64,000 nt of DNA from Segetibacter sp. (GCA_028288485.1 JAQBNO010000156.1:1-64000), one strand, 5' to 3'; positions 18,040 through 27,364 are shown, numbered from the stretch's first letter. The notes: generated by a model not told the origin, from the letters alone. Numbers and translations: made by a program.

Positions 18040-19671
18040 ATGAGAAATACAGTTGTAGTCTGCCTTTTACTATTAGTATCCGCTTTAAGTTATGGCCAAA
18101 AGAAAAGTACTAATAACTCAAATGTTGCAAGACCTAAGTTGGTCGTAGGGATTGTAATAGATCAAATGCGATGGGATTATTTATATCGCTTTGCCGACCG
18201 GTATTCGGCAAACGGCTTTAAACGATTACTGAACGACGGCTTCAGTTGCGAAAACACTTTTATCCCTTATACGCCAACTGTTACTGCTGCAGGTCATACC
18301 TGCGTTTATACCGGCTCAGTACCTGCGATTAACGGCATTATGGGTAATAACTGGTATAGAAGAGACTTGAAAAGAAGCTGGTATTGTACTGAAGATTCGT
18401 CGGTAAATACTGTTGGAAGCACTTCTGCTGCAGGTAAGATGTCACCCTCGAGTTTGTGGACTACCACTATAACGGATGAATTAAGACTTGCAACGAATTT
18501 CCGGTCAAAGGTTATTGGAATTGCTTTAAAAGACCGTGGCGCTATTTTGCCGGCCGGTCACTCTGGCAATGCTGCCTACTGGTTCGACGACGCAAATGGT
18601 GCTTTTATCACCAGTACCTATTACATGAAAGACCTCCCGGCATGGGCGAAGCAATTTAATGATAAGAAACTTCCCGACCAGTATTTGCAGAAAAACTGGA
18701 ACACGCTTTACCCCATTAACACTTATGCGCAAAGTACCGCCGACGAAAAGAATTATGAATCGGTACTTGCAGGTGAAGACAATTCATTTCCTCATGTAAC
18801 AAATAATATTACAAAAAACAAATACGCCTCTCTTCGCCCAACGCCTTATGGTAATACGCTTACAATGGAGATGGCAAAAGCTGCAGTTGATGGTGAGAGC
18901 CTTGGTCAAACAGGAAATACCGACTTCCTTGCTGTTAGCTTTTCTTCTCCCGATTACATCGGTCATTCGTTTGGCCCTAATTCAATAGAGGTAGAAGATA
19001 ATTACTTGCAGTTAGATAATGACCTTGCGACTTTTTTCAGCTACCTCGACGGGAAACTTGGCAGGGGTCAATACACCGTTTTTATAACTGCCGATCACGC
19101 TGTGGCGCATGTTCCTGCTTTTTTAAAAGAAAATAAAATACCAGCGGGAACATTGAGCGAAACGGTTTTGGAGAAAGGGTTGAACGAAATGTTAGAGAAG
19201 CGCTTCAACATTAAAAATGGAGTGATGGATGTCATGAATTACCAGGTCTATTTGAATAATAGCGTTATCAAAGGCGCTGATGAACAAAAAATTAAGGATG
19301 CAGTTATAGAAACCTTATTGGCTTATCCTGCGATCACAAACGCTTTTGAATTCAGCCAGGTAAACACGGCGCCCTTGCCTGTTGCAATCAAAAATATGGT
19401 AACGAATGGTTACAATCAAAAACTAAGTGGCGACATCCAGTTCATTTACAAACCTCACTGGTTCTCAGGTGGCGACAAAGGAACAACACATGGTACCTGG
19501 AACCCTTATGACTCGCACATTCCACTGGTTTGGTATGGTTGGGGAGTTAAAAAGGGTAAGACAAACCGCGAAACTTATATGAGCGATATTTCTGCTACAC
19601 TTGCTGCCATGCTGCATATACAAATGCCAAGCGGCTGTATTGGACAAGTAATTGAAGAAGTAATGCAGTAA
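18040..19671 (+). CDS. pafA: PafA-type alkaline phosphatase (Thr nucleophile)
   Basis: 543 residues, near the 546 of the known PafA. A signal peptide (cleavage near SYGQKK) directs it to the periplasm, where it removes phosphate from broad monoesters. Two-zinc ligands are visible: Asp41 in IVIDQMRWD, Asp305 and His309 in DYIGH, Asp352-His353 in TADHAVAH, and His484 in GTTHGTWNPY. The nucleophile Thr lies in YTPTVTAAGH (residues 77-86), and PafA's Lys/Arg pair appears as KDR at 164-166, with Asn near 103. This is the Thr-type, phosphate-insensitive class rather than the Ser-type PhoA. It ends at a strong bidirectional terminator. Confidence 0.93.
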   Translation: MRNTVVVCLLLLVSALSYGQKKSTNNSNVARPKLVVGIVIDQMRWDYLYRFADRYSANGFKRLLNDGFSCENTFIPYTPTVTAAGHTCVYTGSVPAINGIMGNNWYRRDLKRSWYCTEDSSVNTVGSTSAAGKMSPSSLWTTTITDELRLATNFRSKVIGIALKDRGAILPAGHSGNAAYWFDDANGAFITSTYYMKDLPAWAKQFNDKKLPDQYLQKNWNTLYPINTYAQSTADEKNYESVLAGEDNSFPHVTNNITKNKYASLRPTPYGNTLTMEMAKAAVDGESLGQTGNTDFLAVSFSSPDYIGHSFGPNSIEVEDNYLQLDNDLATFFSYLDGKLGRGQYTVFITADHAVAHVPAFLKENKIPAGTLSETVLEKGLNEMLEKRFNIKNGVMDVMNYQVYLNNSVIKGADEQKIKDAVIETLLAYPAITNAFEFSQVNTAPLPVAIKNMVTNGYNQKLSGDIQFIYKPHWFSGGDKGTTHGTWNPYDSHIPLVWYGWGVKKGKTNRETYMSDISATLAAMLHIQMPSGCIGQVIEEVMQ

Positions 19672-19858
19672 TCTTTGGTAGCGGGCTTTAGAACTACATT
19701 AAGCGGCCGTTGCGCCTGCCCGCGATGGCGATGGTGGCACACGATAACTATCGCGTCTTGTATCAAATAAAATTGAACGAGGATTTTTTAAACCGGCTTG
19801 AGAGCGGGTAGTTTAATTTTTAGCAATACATTTTAATCTTTCATTTACTTTTAGGGAT

Positions 19859-19903
19859 ACAACAAAAGAGGCTGTCATTGATTGTGACAGCCTCTTTTGT
19901 TGT
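19859..19903. terminator. Perfect 19-bp bidirectional terminator
   Basis: ACAACAAAAGAGGCTGTCA (19859-19877) and its exact inverse (19885-19903) flank a 7-nt loop, with T-runs in both directions. It separates the converging pafA and lipoprotein genes. Confidence 0.9.
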
Positions 19904-19921
19904 ATGTTTTGAATATTTGCC

Positions 19922-20617
19922 CTATTTTATACTGTATTCTGTCAATTCCTCCGTATTTAATATTCCTGAAGCCGGACCTACGCCTTTTGTTCTCGCTTTA
20001 ATTAATCCTACACCCTTTGCCAGGTAGTAATCAAAAATAAATTGAGGAGTAAACGTTCCTGAAGTGAGGGTGGTCATCTGTACCTGGCTGTGCACTACAT
20101 TTTTATAAACAGTGTTGTTTACGGTTAGATTTGTCTTTCTGCTTATCACCGTTGTTCTCAGTCTTATGGCCGAAGAACCGTTGCCTGAGGTATAATCCCA
20201 ACTTTTACCAATCTTAGCCGTATCGTTATAATAATTAAAAGTGAATGAACTTGTGTCTTCTAACGTGTACATATAGTAGTTGATAGAATCGTGTGCGAAA
20301 TAAACAGAATCAGTCGATGTGCTGTCAGATGCAAGAACCGCAGTATAAATTTTGCCGTTAATAGTTTTCATGACATCTAAAGCAGTATGCAACGACATGT
20401 CTTTGTCGGCAGAGTCTCTGTATTTCCAGAAAGATCCTTTTGTCAACGGCTGATAACTGCTGTCAAAAGCCGGTGTAACAACAACGGGTGGAGTGCTATT
20501 TCCAGTTGTGTCGACAGCCGCATGAGTATCTGCATCGGTTAATACAAATTCTTTCTGGCAGCTATAAACACCGTAAAGGAGGATCGCAAAAATTAAATAG
20601 AAAGCTTTTCTTTTCAT
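19922..20617 (-). CDS. Predicted lipoprotein, unknown function
   Basis: 231 residues. The signal peptide ends in a lipobox, LYGVYSC, so Cys20 is probably lipidated. A short Thr/Pro/Asp-rich spacer (about 30-50) leads to a beta-rich domain with SFWKYRDSAD at about 62-71 and a YYLAKGVGLIKA segment near the end. Small secreted proteins with this layout are common in Bacteroidota and of unknown role. It converges on pafA and shares its terminator. There is no sign of transfer or damage. Confidence 0.7.
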   Translation of the reverse strand: MKRKAFYLIFAILLYGVYSCQKEFVLTDADTHAAVDTTGNSTPPVVVTPAFDSSYQPLTKGSFWKYRDSADKDMSLHTALDVMKTINGKIYTAVLASDSTSTDSVYFAHDSINYYMYTLEDTSSFTFNYYNDTAKIGKSWDYTSGNGSSAIRLRTTVISRKTNLTVNNTVYKNVVHSQVQMTTLTSGTFTPQFIFDYYLAKGVGLIKARTKGVGPASGILNTEELTEYSIK

Positions 20618-20907
20618 AGTAATCTCTTGGAAGCAGGTAAATGATACAAAAATTTGAAATAAGGTAGAAGCAACTAATTATAGCTGATCTGTGAATTTCT
20701 TTAATAACGTTAGATCGGGCGAAAAATTATTGGCTGCAGCTTTTAAATAAAAACAAATAGTCGTTTAACCAAAGCAGGTCCACTTTATTTATTTAATCAT
20801 TTATTCTTCAACTTTTTACTTCCTGGCGCATATAATTGAACTTATATTGAACAGAAAAGTACCTCGAGGTTAAATGGTATTTGCAGTATGTGGAATAGTG
20901 ACCTTAA

Positions 20908-20927
20908 GTACAAGTGTGCGGCGCGAG
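20908..20927 (+). repeat. Divergent fragment of dispersed element, variant A
   Basis: GTACAAGTGTGCGGCGCGAG keeps the left end with two changes; the right half is not recognisable. Confidence 0.5.
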
Positions 20928-21019
20928 ATCCCTTAGGTGGTGGCCGCAAAACCTTGCAAAATGAACTTTTAGTGCGATCATTTATAGCTCAAGCGGCGTG
21001 GCAGCCGAGGGGAAGGATT

Positions 21020-21068
21020 GCGACCCTTCGGCTCCGCTCAGGTTACCCTTCGGCTCCGCTCAGGGTAA
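21020..21068 (+). repeat. Tandem CCCTTCGGCTCCGCTCAGG repeat
   Basis: Two direct copies of ACCCTTCGGCTCCGCTCAGG (the first with a G for the A) stand 22 bp apart. They belong to the same family as 8009-8090 and 50080-50125. Confidence 0.65.
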
Positions 21069-21105
21069 AAAAAAACTGCTGCGGTAAGTTCTATCAAAGA
21101 ATTAA

Positions 21106-21170
21106 AAGTTGAACTGAGCGTAGCAACGATGATTCTTATAGTACAAAAAGCCGGTATCAAAAAAAATAAA
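21106..21170 (+). repeat. Dispersed element, variant C
   Basis: AGTTGAACTGAGCGTAGCAA joined to CGATGATTCTTATAG and the right end AAGCCGGTATCAAAAAAAAT. The right half is the same as in variants A and B. Confidence 0.65.
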
Positions 21171-21251
21171 AATCAAGACGGCAAACGAGTTCATTAGAAG
21201 AAAAGCCTCCTACTTTTCAAATGCCGGCTACCAACACTTCTTCAATACTTT

Positions 21252-21959
21252 TTAGTGGGCTCCGATTAAACGGGCAATTGTAAATGCTGCAGTTGCAGCA
21301 AGTGCGCCTATCAGCATCACTTTAACTGCCCCGCTGAATGGCGGAACTCCTGTCATTTTACTTTTGAAATAACCGAAAATGAAGAGGCAAATGAGGGTGA
21401 TTACTGCAGAAATTTCTAATCCATCTAATGTTTTTGAAACAAAAAAGTAGGGCAGGAGAGGAACCATGCCTCCTACTACATAAGACATTCCTATGTTAAA
21501 AGCACTTTTTCGCGCTCTTTTTGCATCGGGTCTGTCCAGGCCCAGTTCGTGCTTCATCATAAACTCAACCCATTTGTCTTTGTCTTTTGTAAGTTCCACG
21601 ACTGCTTTATCCTGAACCTCCTTACTTAAACCAAGGGTTTCAAAAAATTCTCTTACTTCCTCTTTTTCCTTTTCCGGCAAGCGCTCCACTTCGTCATATT
21701 CACGTCGAAGTTCTGAGTTGTAATGATCCACTTCAGTCTGCCCCGCCAGGTATCCACCCAATCCCATCGCTATCGACCCTGCAGCAACTTCAGCAAGACC
21801 AGCAATAACAATCAGGCTTGTATTGTCGATCGCCCCGCTTAAACCCGCGGCTAAAGCAAAAGGAACCGTTAAGCCGTCGCTCATGCCTATAACGATATCC
21901 TTTATAAAGTCGGGACTGTTTGAATGTTGCTCGTGGTGATGCAAATGGGTGTCATGCAT
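21252..21959 (-). CDS. VIT1/CCC1-family iron/manganese transporter
   Basis: 235 residues. The family moves Fe2+ or Mn2+ out of the cytoplasm. Transmembrane pairs lie at about 20-45 and 50-77 (SDGLTVPFALAAGLSGA; AGLAEVAAGSIAMGLGGYLAG), then a soluble insert rich in Glu and Lys (about 80-150) equivalent to the metal-binding domain of plant VIT1, then three more membrane spans. The N-terminal HDTHLHHHEQHS is a His cluster that could bind metal. The frame continues 13 codons upstream, but those would overlap the rocD terminator, so the ATG at 21959 is chosen. The gene follows rocD on the same strand. Confidence 0.87.
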   Translation of the reverse strand: MHDTHLHHHEQHSNSPDFIKDIVIGMSDGLTVPFALAAGLSGAIDNTSLIVIAGLAEVAAGSIAMGLGGYLAGQTEVDHYNSELRREYDEVERLPEKEKEEVREFFETLGLSKEVQDKAVVELTKDKDKWVEFMMKHELGLDRPDAKRARKSAFNIGMSYVVGGMVPLLPYFFVSKTLDGLEISAVITLICLFIFGYFKSKMTGVPPFSGAVKVMLIGALAATAAFTIARLIGAH

Positions 21960-21982
21960 AAAAGTATGTAAGTATGCAAAAT

Positions 21983-22011
21983 AAAAAACCCTCACCAAAG
22001 AGGGGCTTTTT
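21983..22011 (-). terminator. Rho-independent terminator of rocD
   Basis: On the minus strand AAAAAGCCCCTC, TTTGGT, GAGGGTTTTTTATTTT follows the rocD stop by only a few bases. Confidence 0.75.
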
Positions 22012-22013
22012 AT

Positions 22014-23246
22014 TTAATCAAGTACCTGTAATGAATGTTTAATGATTTGCACACATTCTATGATTTGATCCTTTTTAATGATCAACGGAGGAGCGAAACG
22101 TATTTTATCGCCATGCGTCGGTTTTGCCAATAACCCGTTTTTCATTAATTCAAGGCAAAAGGTCAAGGCGGCGTTAGGATCAGGATGATTAACGACAATT
22201 GCATTTAATAAGCCTTTGCCACGAATATTTGTTATAAGCGGCGTCTCAAGATTGTTCAATTCTTTTCGTAACAGCCGGCCCATGTCCTCCGCATTTTGGG
22301 CAAGGTCTTCGTCCTTTAAAACCTGTAAAGCCGCCATGGCTACTTTGCAGGCTAAAGGATTTCCGCCGTAGGTAGAGCCGTGTTCTCCCGGATGAATATT
22401 CAACATTATCTCATCATCGGCCAGTACAGCAGAAACCGGCAAAACGCCGCCACTTAATGCCTTACCCAGGATTAGTATATCGGGCCTCACATCTTCATGA
22501 TCACATGCGAGCATTTTGCCCGTGCGGCAAAGGCCCGTTTGTATTTCATCTGCAATAAAAAGAACGTTGTATTCGGTACACAGGTTGCGTACTCCTTTTA
22601 AATAGCCTTCGTCAGGACAAACCACACCTGCTTCTCCCTGTATGGGTTCTACCATAAATGCAGCTACATTTTGATCCTGGAAAGCTTTTTCCAGTTCAGG
22701 AAGGTTATTGTAAGGAACCAGTTCAAAACCGGGCATATAAGGCCCGAACTTTTGATAGCTGCTGGGATCGGTAGATGATGAAATTGCCGCCAGGGTTCTG
22801 CCCCAAAAATTGTGTTCTGCAAAAATGATCTTTGCCTGGTTATCGGGAATTCCTTTATTTACATACCCCCAGCGCCTGGCAAGCTTAATAGCTGTCTCGC
22901 CACCTTCAACCCCCGTATTCATCGGTAGCACCTTATCGTACCCAAAGTATTCTGTAATATATTTTGAATATTCTCCTAAAAGGTCATTGTGAAAAGCACG
23001 GCTGGTCAAGGTTAATTTTTGTGCCTGTTCCACTAGCGCCGATATTATTGCTGGATGACAATGGCCCTGGTTAACGGCAGAATACCCGCTAAGAAAATCA
23101 TAATATCTCTTTCCTTGCACATCCCATAAGAACACCCCTTTGCCACGATTTAGTACAACAGGAAGAGGATGATAATTATGTGCACCATATTTTTCTTCCA
23201 GTTCCAGAAACTTTGCGGTTTCCGAACTGGCTGTATTTGAAAACAT
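22014..23246 (-). CDS. rocD: Ornithine aminotransferase
   Basis: 410 residues, a class III PLP aminotransferase converting ornithine and 2-oxoglutarate to glutamate semialdehyde and glutamate. The Schiff-base lysine is in [10 protein letters not shown] (about residue 260); [15 protein letters not shown] and [16 protein letters not shown] are characteristic of ornithine rather than acetylornithine enzymes, and [13 protein letters not shown] is the cofactor Asp motif. It links arginine breakdown to proline and glutamate. It has its own terminator, so the transporter downstream may be transcribed mostly by itself. Confidence 0.95.
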   Translation of the reverse strand: MFSNTASSETAKFLELEEKYGAHNYHPLPVVLNRGKGVFLWDVQGKRYYDFLSGYSAVNQGHCHPAIISALVEQAQKLTLTSRAFHNDLLGEYSKYITEYFGYDKVLPMNTGVEGGETAIKLARRWGYVNKGIPDNQAKIIFAEHNFWGRTLAAISSSTDPSSYQKFGPYMPGFELVPYNNLPELEKAFQDQNVAAFMVEPIQGEAGVVCPDEGYLKGVRNLCTEYNVLFIADEIQTGLCRTGKMLACDHEDVRPDILILGKALSGGVLPVSAVLADDEIMLNIHPGEHGSTYGGNPLACKVAMAALQVLKDEDLAQNAEDMGRLLRKELNNLETPLITNIRGKGLLNAIVVNHPDPNAALTFCLELMKNGLLAKPTHGDKIRFAPPLIIKKDQIIECVQIIKHSLQVLD

Positions 23247-23514
23247 ACAATAAAATTTAAATTATTGGTAAATAAGCGAGCAAACCGTAGAGGGTTTGTT
23301 CATCATCGATGGTTTAAAAAGTCGAGGTTAAGTCCTAAAAAAATCATAATTCCTTATTTACTAATGCAATATACAGGTATCGAACGAGCGAAAGTACTAA
23401 AACAGGCTAAATTGCGGCGGTGGTAACAAAAGAAAGTTTAAACAGCGATTATTTTAATAAAAGCTGTTAAATAAAACGACTGGAGTACTATCTTTTTAAA
23501 AAACAACATATTTC

Positions 23515-23546
23515 TTTTGGTTTTTCGCCAGATTTTACGACCTTTG
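23515..23546 (+). promoter_or_regulatory. Promoter of the rpmB operon
   Basis: TTTTG (23515-23519), a 19-nt spacer and GACCTTTG (23539-23546), one mismatch from TAnnTTTG, fit the Bacteroidota -33/-7 pattern and place the transcript start about 16 nt before the rpmB ATG. The rest of the 23247-23567 gap is featureless. Confidence 0.55.
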
Positions 23547-23567
23547 CCGTCCGAAAAAAAATAAATC

Positions 23568-23804
23568 ATGGCAAGAGTATGTCAGGTAACTGGTAAGAGG
23601 CCTATCGTTGGAAACACTGTTTCTCACTCAAACATCAAAACCAAGCGTCGTTTTTTACCGAATTTACAAACAAAGCGTTTCTACTTTGTTGAAGAAGACC
23701 GTTGGATCACAATGAAAGTTTCTTCAGAAGCTATCCGTACAATTAATAAGAACGGTTTGGCGAATGTAATTAAGGAAATGAGGGCTAACGGTACCAAAAT
23801 CTAA
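23568..23804 (+). CDS. rpmB: 50S ribosomal protein bL28
   Basis: 78 residues. It starts [22 protein letters not shown] and continues [15 protein letters not shown], the standard bL28 signature; it lacks the zinc-binding cysteine quartet, keeping only one Cys. It is a structural protein of the large ribosomal subunit. First gene of rpmB-rpmG-DUF4295, spaced 23 nt from rpmG, with a close promoter. Confidence 0.97.
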   Translation: MARVCQVTGKRPIVGNTVSHSNIKTKRRFLPNLQTKRFYFVEEDRWITMKVSSEAIRTINKNGLANVIKEMRANGTKI

Positions 23805-23827
23805 CAACAAGATAAAATTTTTATACA

Positions 23828-24010
23828 ATGGCAAAGAAAGGTAGCAGGGTGCAGGTTATCATGGAATGCACCGAGCATAAAAACAGTGGTTTACCCGGCA
23901 CAAGCCGCTATATCACCGAAAAGAACAAAAAGAACTCACCTGAGCGCTTGGAGTTGAAGAAGTTCAACCCGATCATGAAAAAAGTTACTGTTCACAAAGA
24001 AATCAAGTAA
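23828..24010 (+). CDS. rpmG: 50S ribosomal protein bL33
   Basis: 60 residues: [28 protein letters not shown], then [17 protein letters not shown] and KVTVHKEIK. The zinc-finger cysteines of the C+ form are absent apart from one, so this is a C- type bL33. Large-subunit structural protein, second in the operon. Confidence 0.97.
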   Translation: MAKKGSRVQVIMECTEHKNSGLPGTSRYITEKNKKNSPERLELKKFNPIMKKVTVHKEIK

Positions 24011-24089
24011 TCCGTTAGTAGGTTGATAAGTTGATATGTTAATCAACAAATCACCTTATTAACAAGTTAACTATTCAACTTATAATAAG

Positions 24090-24263
24090 ATGGCAAAAGC
24101 AGCTAAAACAGCGATTAAGACAAAAGACCAAAAAGCAGCAGCAGAAGCTAAAAACTGGAGCAAAGTTATCAAGGCTGTTCGCAGTCCTAAAACCGGTGCC
24201 TACACTTTTAAAGAAGCTATTGTACACAAGGATAAGGTTAAAGATTTTTTATCCAGTAAATAA
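24090..24263 (+). CDS. DUF4295 family small basic protein (ribosome-associated)
   Basis: 57 residues, very basic: MAKAAKTAIKTKDQKAAAEA, then WSKVIKAVRSPKTGAYTFKE and a closing DKVKDFLSSK. It matches DUF4295, a family restricted to Bacteroidota and nearly always placed directly after rpmB-rpmG. Its position, charge and size indicate a ribosomal protein. I recall that a flavobacterial ribosome structure reported an extra large-subunit protein, but I cannot confirm that it is this family. It ends the operon at a terminator 29 nt downstream. The leader from rpmG (24011-24089) contains facing ATAAGTTGA/TCAACTTAT arms. Confidence 0.88.
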   Translation: MAKAAKTAIKTKDQKAAAEAKNWSKVIKAVRSPKTGAYTFKEAIVHKDKVKDFLSSK

Positions 24264-24291
24264 TTGATACCTGATTTGGTTCTAAAATATT

Positions 24292-24318
24292 AAAGCTGTC
24301 CTTTATAGGGCGGCTTTT
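24292..24318 (+). terminator. Terminator of the rpmB-rpmG-DUF4295 operon
   Basis: AAAGCTGTCCT and AGGGCGGCTTT pair over 11 positions (two G-U) around a 4-nt loop, followed by TTG and T-rich DNA. Confidence 0.75.
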
Positions 24319-24360
24319 TGTATTTTACTTATTCTAACTTGCAGTACTCATGTTGTAGTG

Positions 24361-24419
24361 TTTTTTTGGTAGCCAGCCATTTATTGCTATTAAGCAATTG
24401 TTGCGTCGCACTCTTCAAC
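24361..24419 (-). repeat. Dispersed 60-bp element, variant A
   Basis: The reverse complement reads GAAGAGTGCGACGCAACAA, then TTAATAGCAATAAATGGCTGG and CTACCAAAAAAA. It lies between the ribosomal terminator and ftsY. Confidence 0.8.
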
Positions 24420-24477
24420 ATATAGTAATCCTTATCAACAATCGACCACCGGTGTTAACCACATAACTAATTACATT

Positions 24478-25440
24478 ATGAGTTTTTTCGGAAAATTATT
24501 CGGTAAAAAGGAAAAGGAAACACTCGACCAGGGTTTGCAAAAAACCAAGGACAACTTCTTTACTAAGATCACCAAAGCGATAGCCGGCAAAAGTACAGTC
24601 GACGAAGAAGTGCTTGATAACCTCGAAGAAGCCCTGATTGGAGCGGATGTGGGTTTAGATACCACTATTGAAATAATCAAGCGTATCGAAGACAGGGTTG
24701 CGAGGGATAAGTATGTAGATACGAAAGAACTAAATGCTATACTGCAGGATGAAATAAGGGACATATTAGTGGATTCTCCCGAAGGCAATTACAGAGACTT
24801 TTCTACTCCCTCGGGTAAAAAACCTTATGTGATATTGGTGGTAGGTGTAAACGGGGTTGGTAAAACAACTACTATTGGAAAACTCGCGTACAATTTCAAA
24901 AAATCAGGAAAACAGGTGTTGCTGGGTGCCGCAGATACTTTCAGGGCCGCGGCAGTTGACCAGTTAACCATTTGGAGTGATAGAACAGGCGTACCAATTG
25001 TAAAACAACCGATGGGAAGCGATCCAAGTGCAGTTGCGTTCGATACCGTTCAAAGTGGTGTGGCAAGAGGATCGGATGTAGTAATTATAGATACTGCGGG
25101 ACGACTTCATAATAAAGCTCATTTGATGGATGAGCTTGGTAAAATAAAGCGTGTTATTCAGAAGGTAATTCCCGACGGGCCGCACGAAGTAATGTTGGTG
25201 CTCGACGGATCAACAGGGCAAAATGCAGTTGAACAGGCAAGGCAGTTTACTGCAGCAACCGAAGTAACTGCACTGGCGATTACTAAATTAGACGGTACCG
25301 CAAAGGGTGGTGTGGTGCTTGCAATTGCAAACCAGTTTAAAATTCCGGTAAAGTTTATTGGTGTCGGCGAAAAAATGGAAGACTTGCTTGTATTCGACAA
25401 GCATGAATTTGTTGACAGTTTGTTTAAGCTGGAGGAGTAG
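24478..25440 (+). CDS. ftsY: Signal recognition particle receptor FtsY
   Basis: 320 residues. GTPase that docks SRP-ribosome complexes at the inner membrane. N domain about 1-100; G domain with G1 GVNGVGKTTTIGK (123-135), G2 region DTFRAAAVDQL, G3 DTAGRLHNKAHL, G4 TKLDGTAKGG, and the closing GVGEKMEDLLVFD. The long acidic A domain of E. coli FtsY is missing; only an amphipathic start MSFFGKLFGKKEKE remains, normal for Bacteroidota. It lies just after the ribosomal operon but is separated from it by a terminator and a repeat. Confidence 0.96.
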   Translation: MSFFGKLFGKKEKETLDQGLQKTKDNFFTKITKAIAGKSTVDEEVLDNLEEALIGADVGLDTTIEIIKRIEDRVARDKYVDTKELNAILQDEIRDILVDSPEGNYRDFSTPSGKKPYVILVVGVNGVGKTTTIGKLAYNFKKSGKQVLLGAADTFRAAAVDQLTIWSDRTGVPIVKQPMGSDPSAVAFDTVQSGVARGSDVVIIDTAGRLHNKAHLMDELGKIKRVIQKVIPDGPHEVMLVLDGSTGQNAVEQARQFTAATEVTALAITKLDGTAKGGVVLAIANQFKIPVKFIGVGEKMEDLLVFDKHEFVDSLFKLEE

Positions 25441-25522
25441 GAAGAAAGTTACCAGTCACAGGTTGCCCGATGCAGGTATAGAAGCATTTCCATTTAAATA
25501 ATTATAATCTCGAAAAGCAATA

Positions 25523-26017
25523 ATGATTCTTTCTCTCATAGTCGCAGCCTCTACAAATAATGTTATTGGCAAAAACAACCAGCTTCCCTGGAATCTGCCG
25601 GTGGACATGAAGTTCTTTAAAAATACCACCTGGGGCATGCCGGTTATTATGGGAAGGAAGACATTTGCTTCAATGGATAATAAACCCTTACCTGGCCGTA
25701 TAAATATTGTTATAACCAGGCAAAAGAACTGGAAAGCTGAAGGTGCCGTTGTAGTAAGCAACTGGGACGACGCACTATTTGTGGCAAAAGACGCTGATTG
25801 CAAAGAAGTATTTGTAATTGGGGGTGGCGAAATCTTTAAGGAAGCAATCAAAAAAGCCAACCGTATTTATATGACCCGCGTTCATACAATGGTTGATGGC
25901 GATATCTTCTTCCCCGAAATTGAAGGAAAAAAATGGCAGAGGGTTTCTAACCGAGATTGTTTCGCCGATGAGAAACATAAGTACAACTACTCGTTTGAAC
26001 TTTGGGAGAGAAGTTAG
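25523..26017 (+). CDS. folA: Dihydrofolate reductase
   Basis: 164 residues. Reduces dihydrofolate to tetrahydrofolate with NADPH. Motifs: MILSLIVAASTNNVIGKNNQLPWNLPVDMKFFK with the substrate Asp near residue 28, MGRKTFASMDNKPLPGR for cofactor binding, and VFVIGGGEIFKEA. Complete and of normal length. It follows ftsY by 82 nt; the methyltransferase gene starts 75 nt downstream. thyA is not in the window. Confidence 0.95.
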   Translation: MILSLIVAASTNNVIGKNNQLPWNLPVDMKFFKNTTWGMPVIMGRKTFASMDNKPLPGRINIVITRQKNWKAEGAVVVSNWDDALFVAKDADCKEVFVIGGGEIFKEAIKKANRIYMTRVHTMVDGDIFFPEIEGKKWQRVSNRDCFADEKHKYNYSFELWERS

Positions 26018-26092
26018 TATTTATTTTCGTTGCCGTTTTTTATCATCTCAATCCTCAAAATCCTGGTTCTGTTTCAATAAATCCTGGTTCTA

Positions 26093-26890
26093 ATGTACTC
26101 CTCCGTTCAACTTGCTTTCAAATATTTCAAATATTTTCTTGCTGCTTCTAATGGAAAAGGACATGGAGTGCATTCTCCCTTTGTATTTGATTTTATCACA
26201 AAAGTGATGAATGACAGCCGGCACTTTTATGCTTTTGAGACTATAGAAAAGCAAAGGCGAAGGTTAATGCATGACAATGCCCTGTTGACTATTGAAGATT
26301 TTGGCGCAGGGTCAACAGTTACAAAAAGCAATCAAAGAAAGGTTAGTAACATAGCAAAGTCAGCATTAAAGCCTAAAAAATTTGGGCAGCTGATGTTTAG
26401 GATGACCGATTATTACCAGGCAAATACTATTGTTGAACTCGGTACTTCTTTAGGTATAACTACTGCATATCTCGCTTCGGGCAATTTAAAAGCAAATGTA
26501 TACACGTTTGAAGGAGCTAAGCAGGTTGCACAAATAGCAAGACAAAATTTTGAAGACCTTTCCCTGCAAAATATCCAACTTCTTGAGGGCAATTTTGATG
26601 AGACATTACAGCCGCTCTTAAATAAAATCGAAAGTGTCGACTTTGCCTTTGTTGATGGCAATCACCGTAAGGAACCGACCATACGTTACTTCGAACAACT
26701 GCTTGAAAAATCAACAGAACAATCGGTATTTATTTTCGATGATATTCACTGGAGTAAAGAAATGGAAGAAGCGTGGAACTATATTCAACAGCATGAAGCG
26801 GTAACACTTACCATCGACCTGTTTTTTATTGGGCTTGTTTTTTTTCGCAGGGAACAAAAAGTTTCGCAGCATTTTGTGGTCAGGTTTTAA
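26093..26890 (+). CDS. O-methyltransferase-like SAM-dependent methyltransferase
   Basis: 265 residues. An N-terminal segment with GHGVHSPFVFDFITKV (about 24-39) is typical of a Bacteroidota methyltransferase family; motif I is VELGTSLGITTAYLAS (about 115-130), followed by FEGAKQVAQIARQNF and VDFAFVDGNHRKEPTIRYFE, the layout of caffeoyl-CoA-type O-methyltransferases. The target is unknown. Just upstream (26055-26090) are two copies of an AATCCTGGTTCT repeat. It may share a transcript with folA. Confidence 0.82.
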   Translation: MYSSVQLAFKYFKYFLAASNGKGHGVHSPFVFDFITKVMNDSRHFYAFETIEKQRRRLMHDNALLTIEDFGAGSTVTKSNQRKVSNIAKSALKPKKFGQLMFRMTDYYQANTIVELGTSLGITTAYLASGNLKANVYTFEGAKQVAQIARQNFEDLSLQNIQLLEGNFDETLQPLLNKIESVDFAFVDGNHRKEPTIRYFEQLLEKSTEQSVFIFDDIHWSKEMEEAWNYIQQHEAVTLTIDLFFIGLVFFRREQKVSQHFVVRF

Positions 26891-26979
26891 GCGCCTCAAT
26901 CTCTTACATAAAGAAGTGTAATGCTCATCTTTCTATCCTTAGCGGTTACTTCAACTTCATTTGGGCAAAGTATTGCTGC

Positions 26980-27364
26980 TCGGGAGTTTACTACCCGTTC
27001 GCGCGGTATGGATGAATCAGAACGTCCATTTCTTCTAACGGAATTGAACCTGACAAAGGTTCGCTTTCCCCCGCAAGTACTATAGCGTCCACATTACAGC
27101 GCCTGTTTTTAAAACCTACTTCTATTGGCCAACCAGATCGTATTCCACGACCTCACCATTGGCCAACTGGCCTTTTCGTTTTTCAATGACATGTAACTGC
27201 AATTGCTCCTTTATCGTTTCATTGATACACATATATACACTTCCTGTGTCGACTAACATACTTGCGTTCATTTCCTTTACCTCCTCTTCGCCTATAATAC
27301 TTCGCCTCGCTAACAATAAATCTTCGCCGTTTACCAGGGTTATATCTGCATATACTAATCCCAT
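26980..27364 (-). pseudogene. Retropepsin-like aspartic protease gene, broken by two frameshifts
   Basis: Read on the minus strand from the ATG at 27364, the first part encodes MGLVYADITLVNGEDLLLAR, then MLVDTGSVYMCIN with the catalytic Asp-Thr-Gly of clan AA proteases, and stops just after VEYDLVGQ. One base is missing near 27127-27130; in the next frame the protein resumes as PIEVGFKNRR, VDAIVLAGESEPLSG and IPLEEMDVLIHPYR, the family's usual second half. A second slip near 27000 leads to ERVVNS. The intact family is about 130-140 residues. The open frame alone would give a 104-residue truncated product from an earlier start. Sequencing error is the alternative, but two independent slips favour real decay. 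Confidence 0.75.

Larger units (their letters stand above)
20618..21251. other. Long intergenic stretch with three repeat fragments
   Basis: No convincing gene. It holds a divergent variant A fragment (20908-20927), a CTTCGGCTCCGCTCAGG pair (21020-21068) and a variant C element (21106-21170). The first 270 bases are unremarkable AT-rich DNA that should include the lipoprotein promoter. Confidence 0.65.

Noticed and set aside
20888-21112. 74-residue open frame upstream of the metal transporter gene
   Set aside because: It consists of repeat fragments (variant A end, CTTCGGCTCCGCTCAGG pair).
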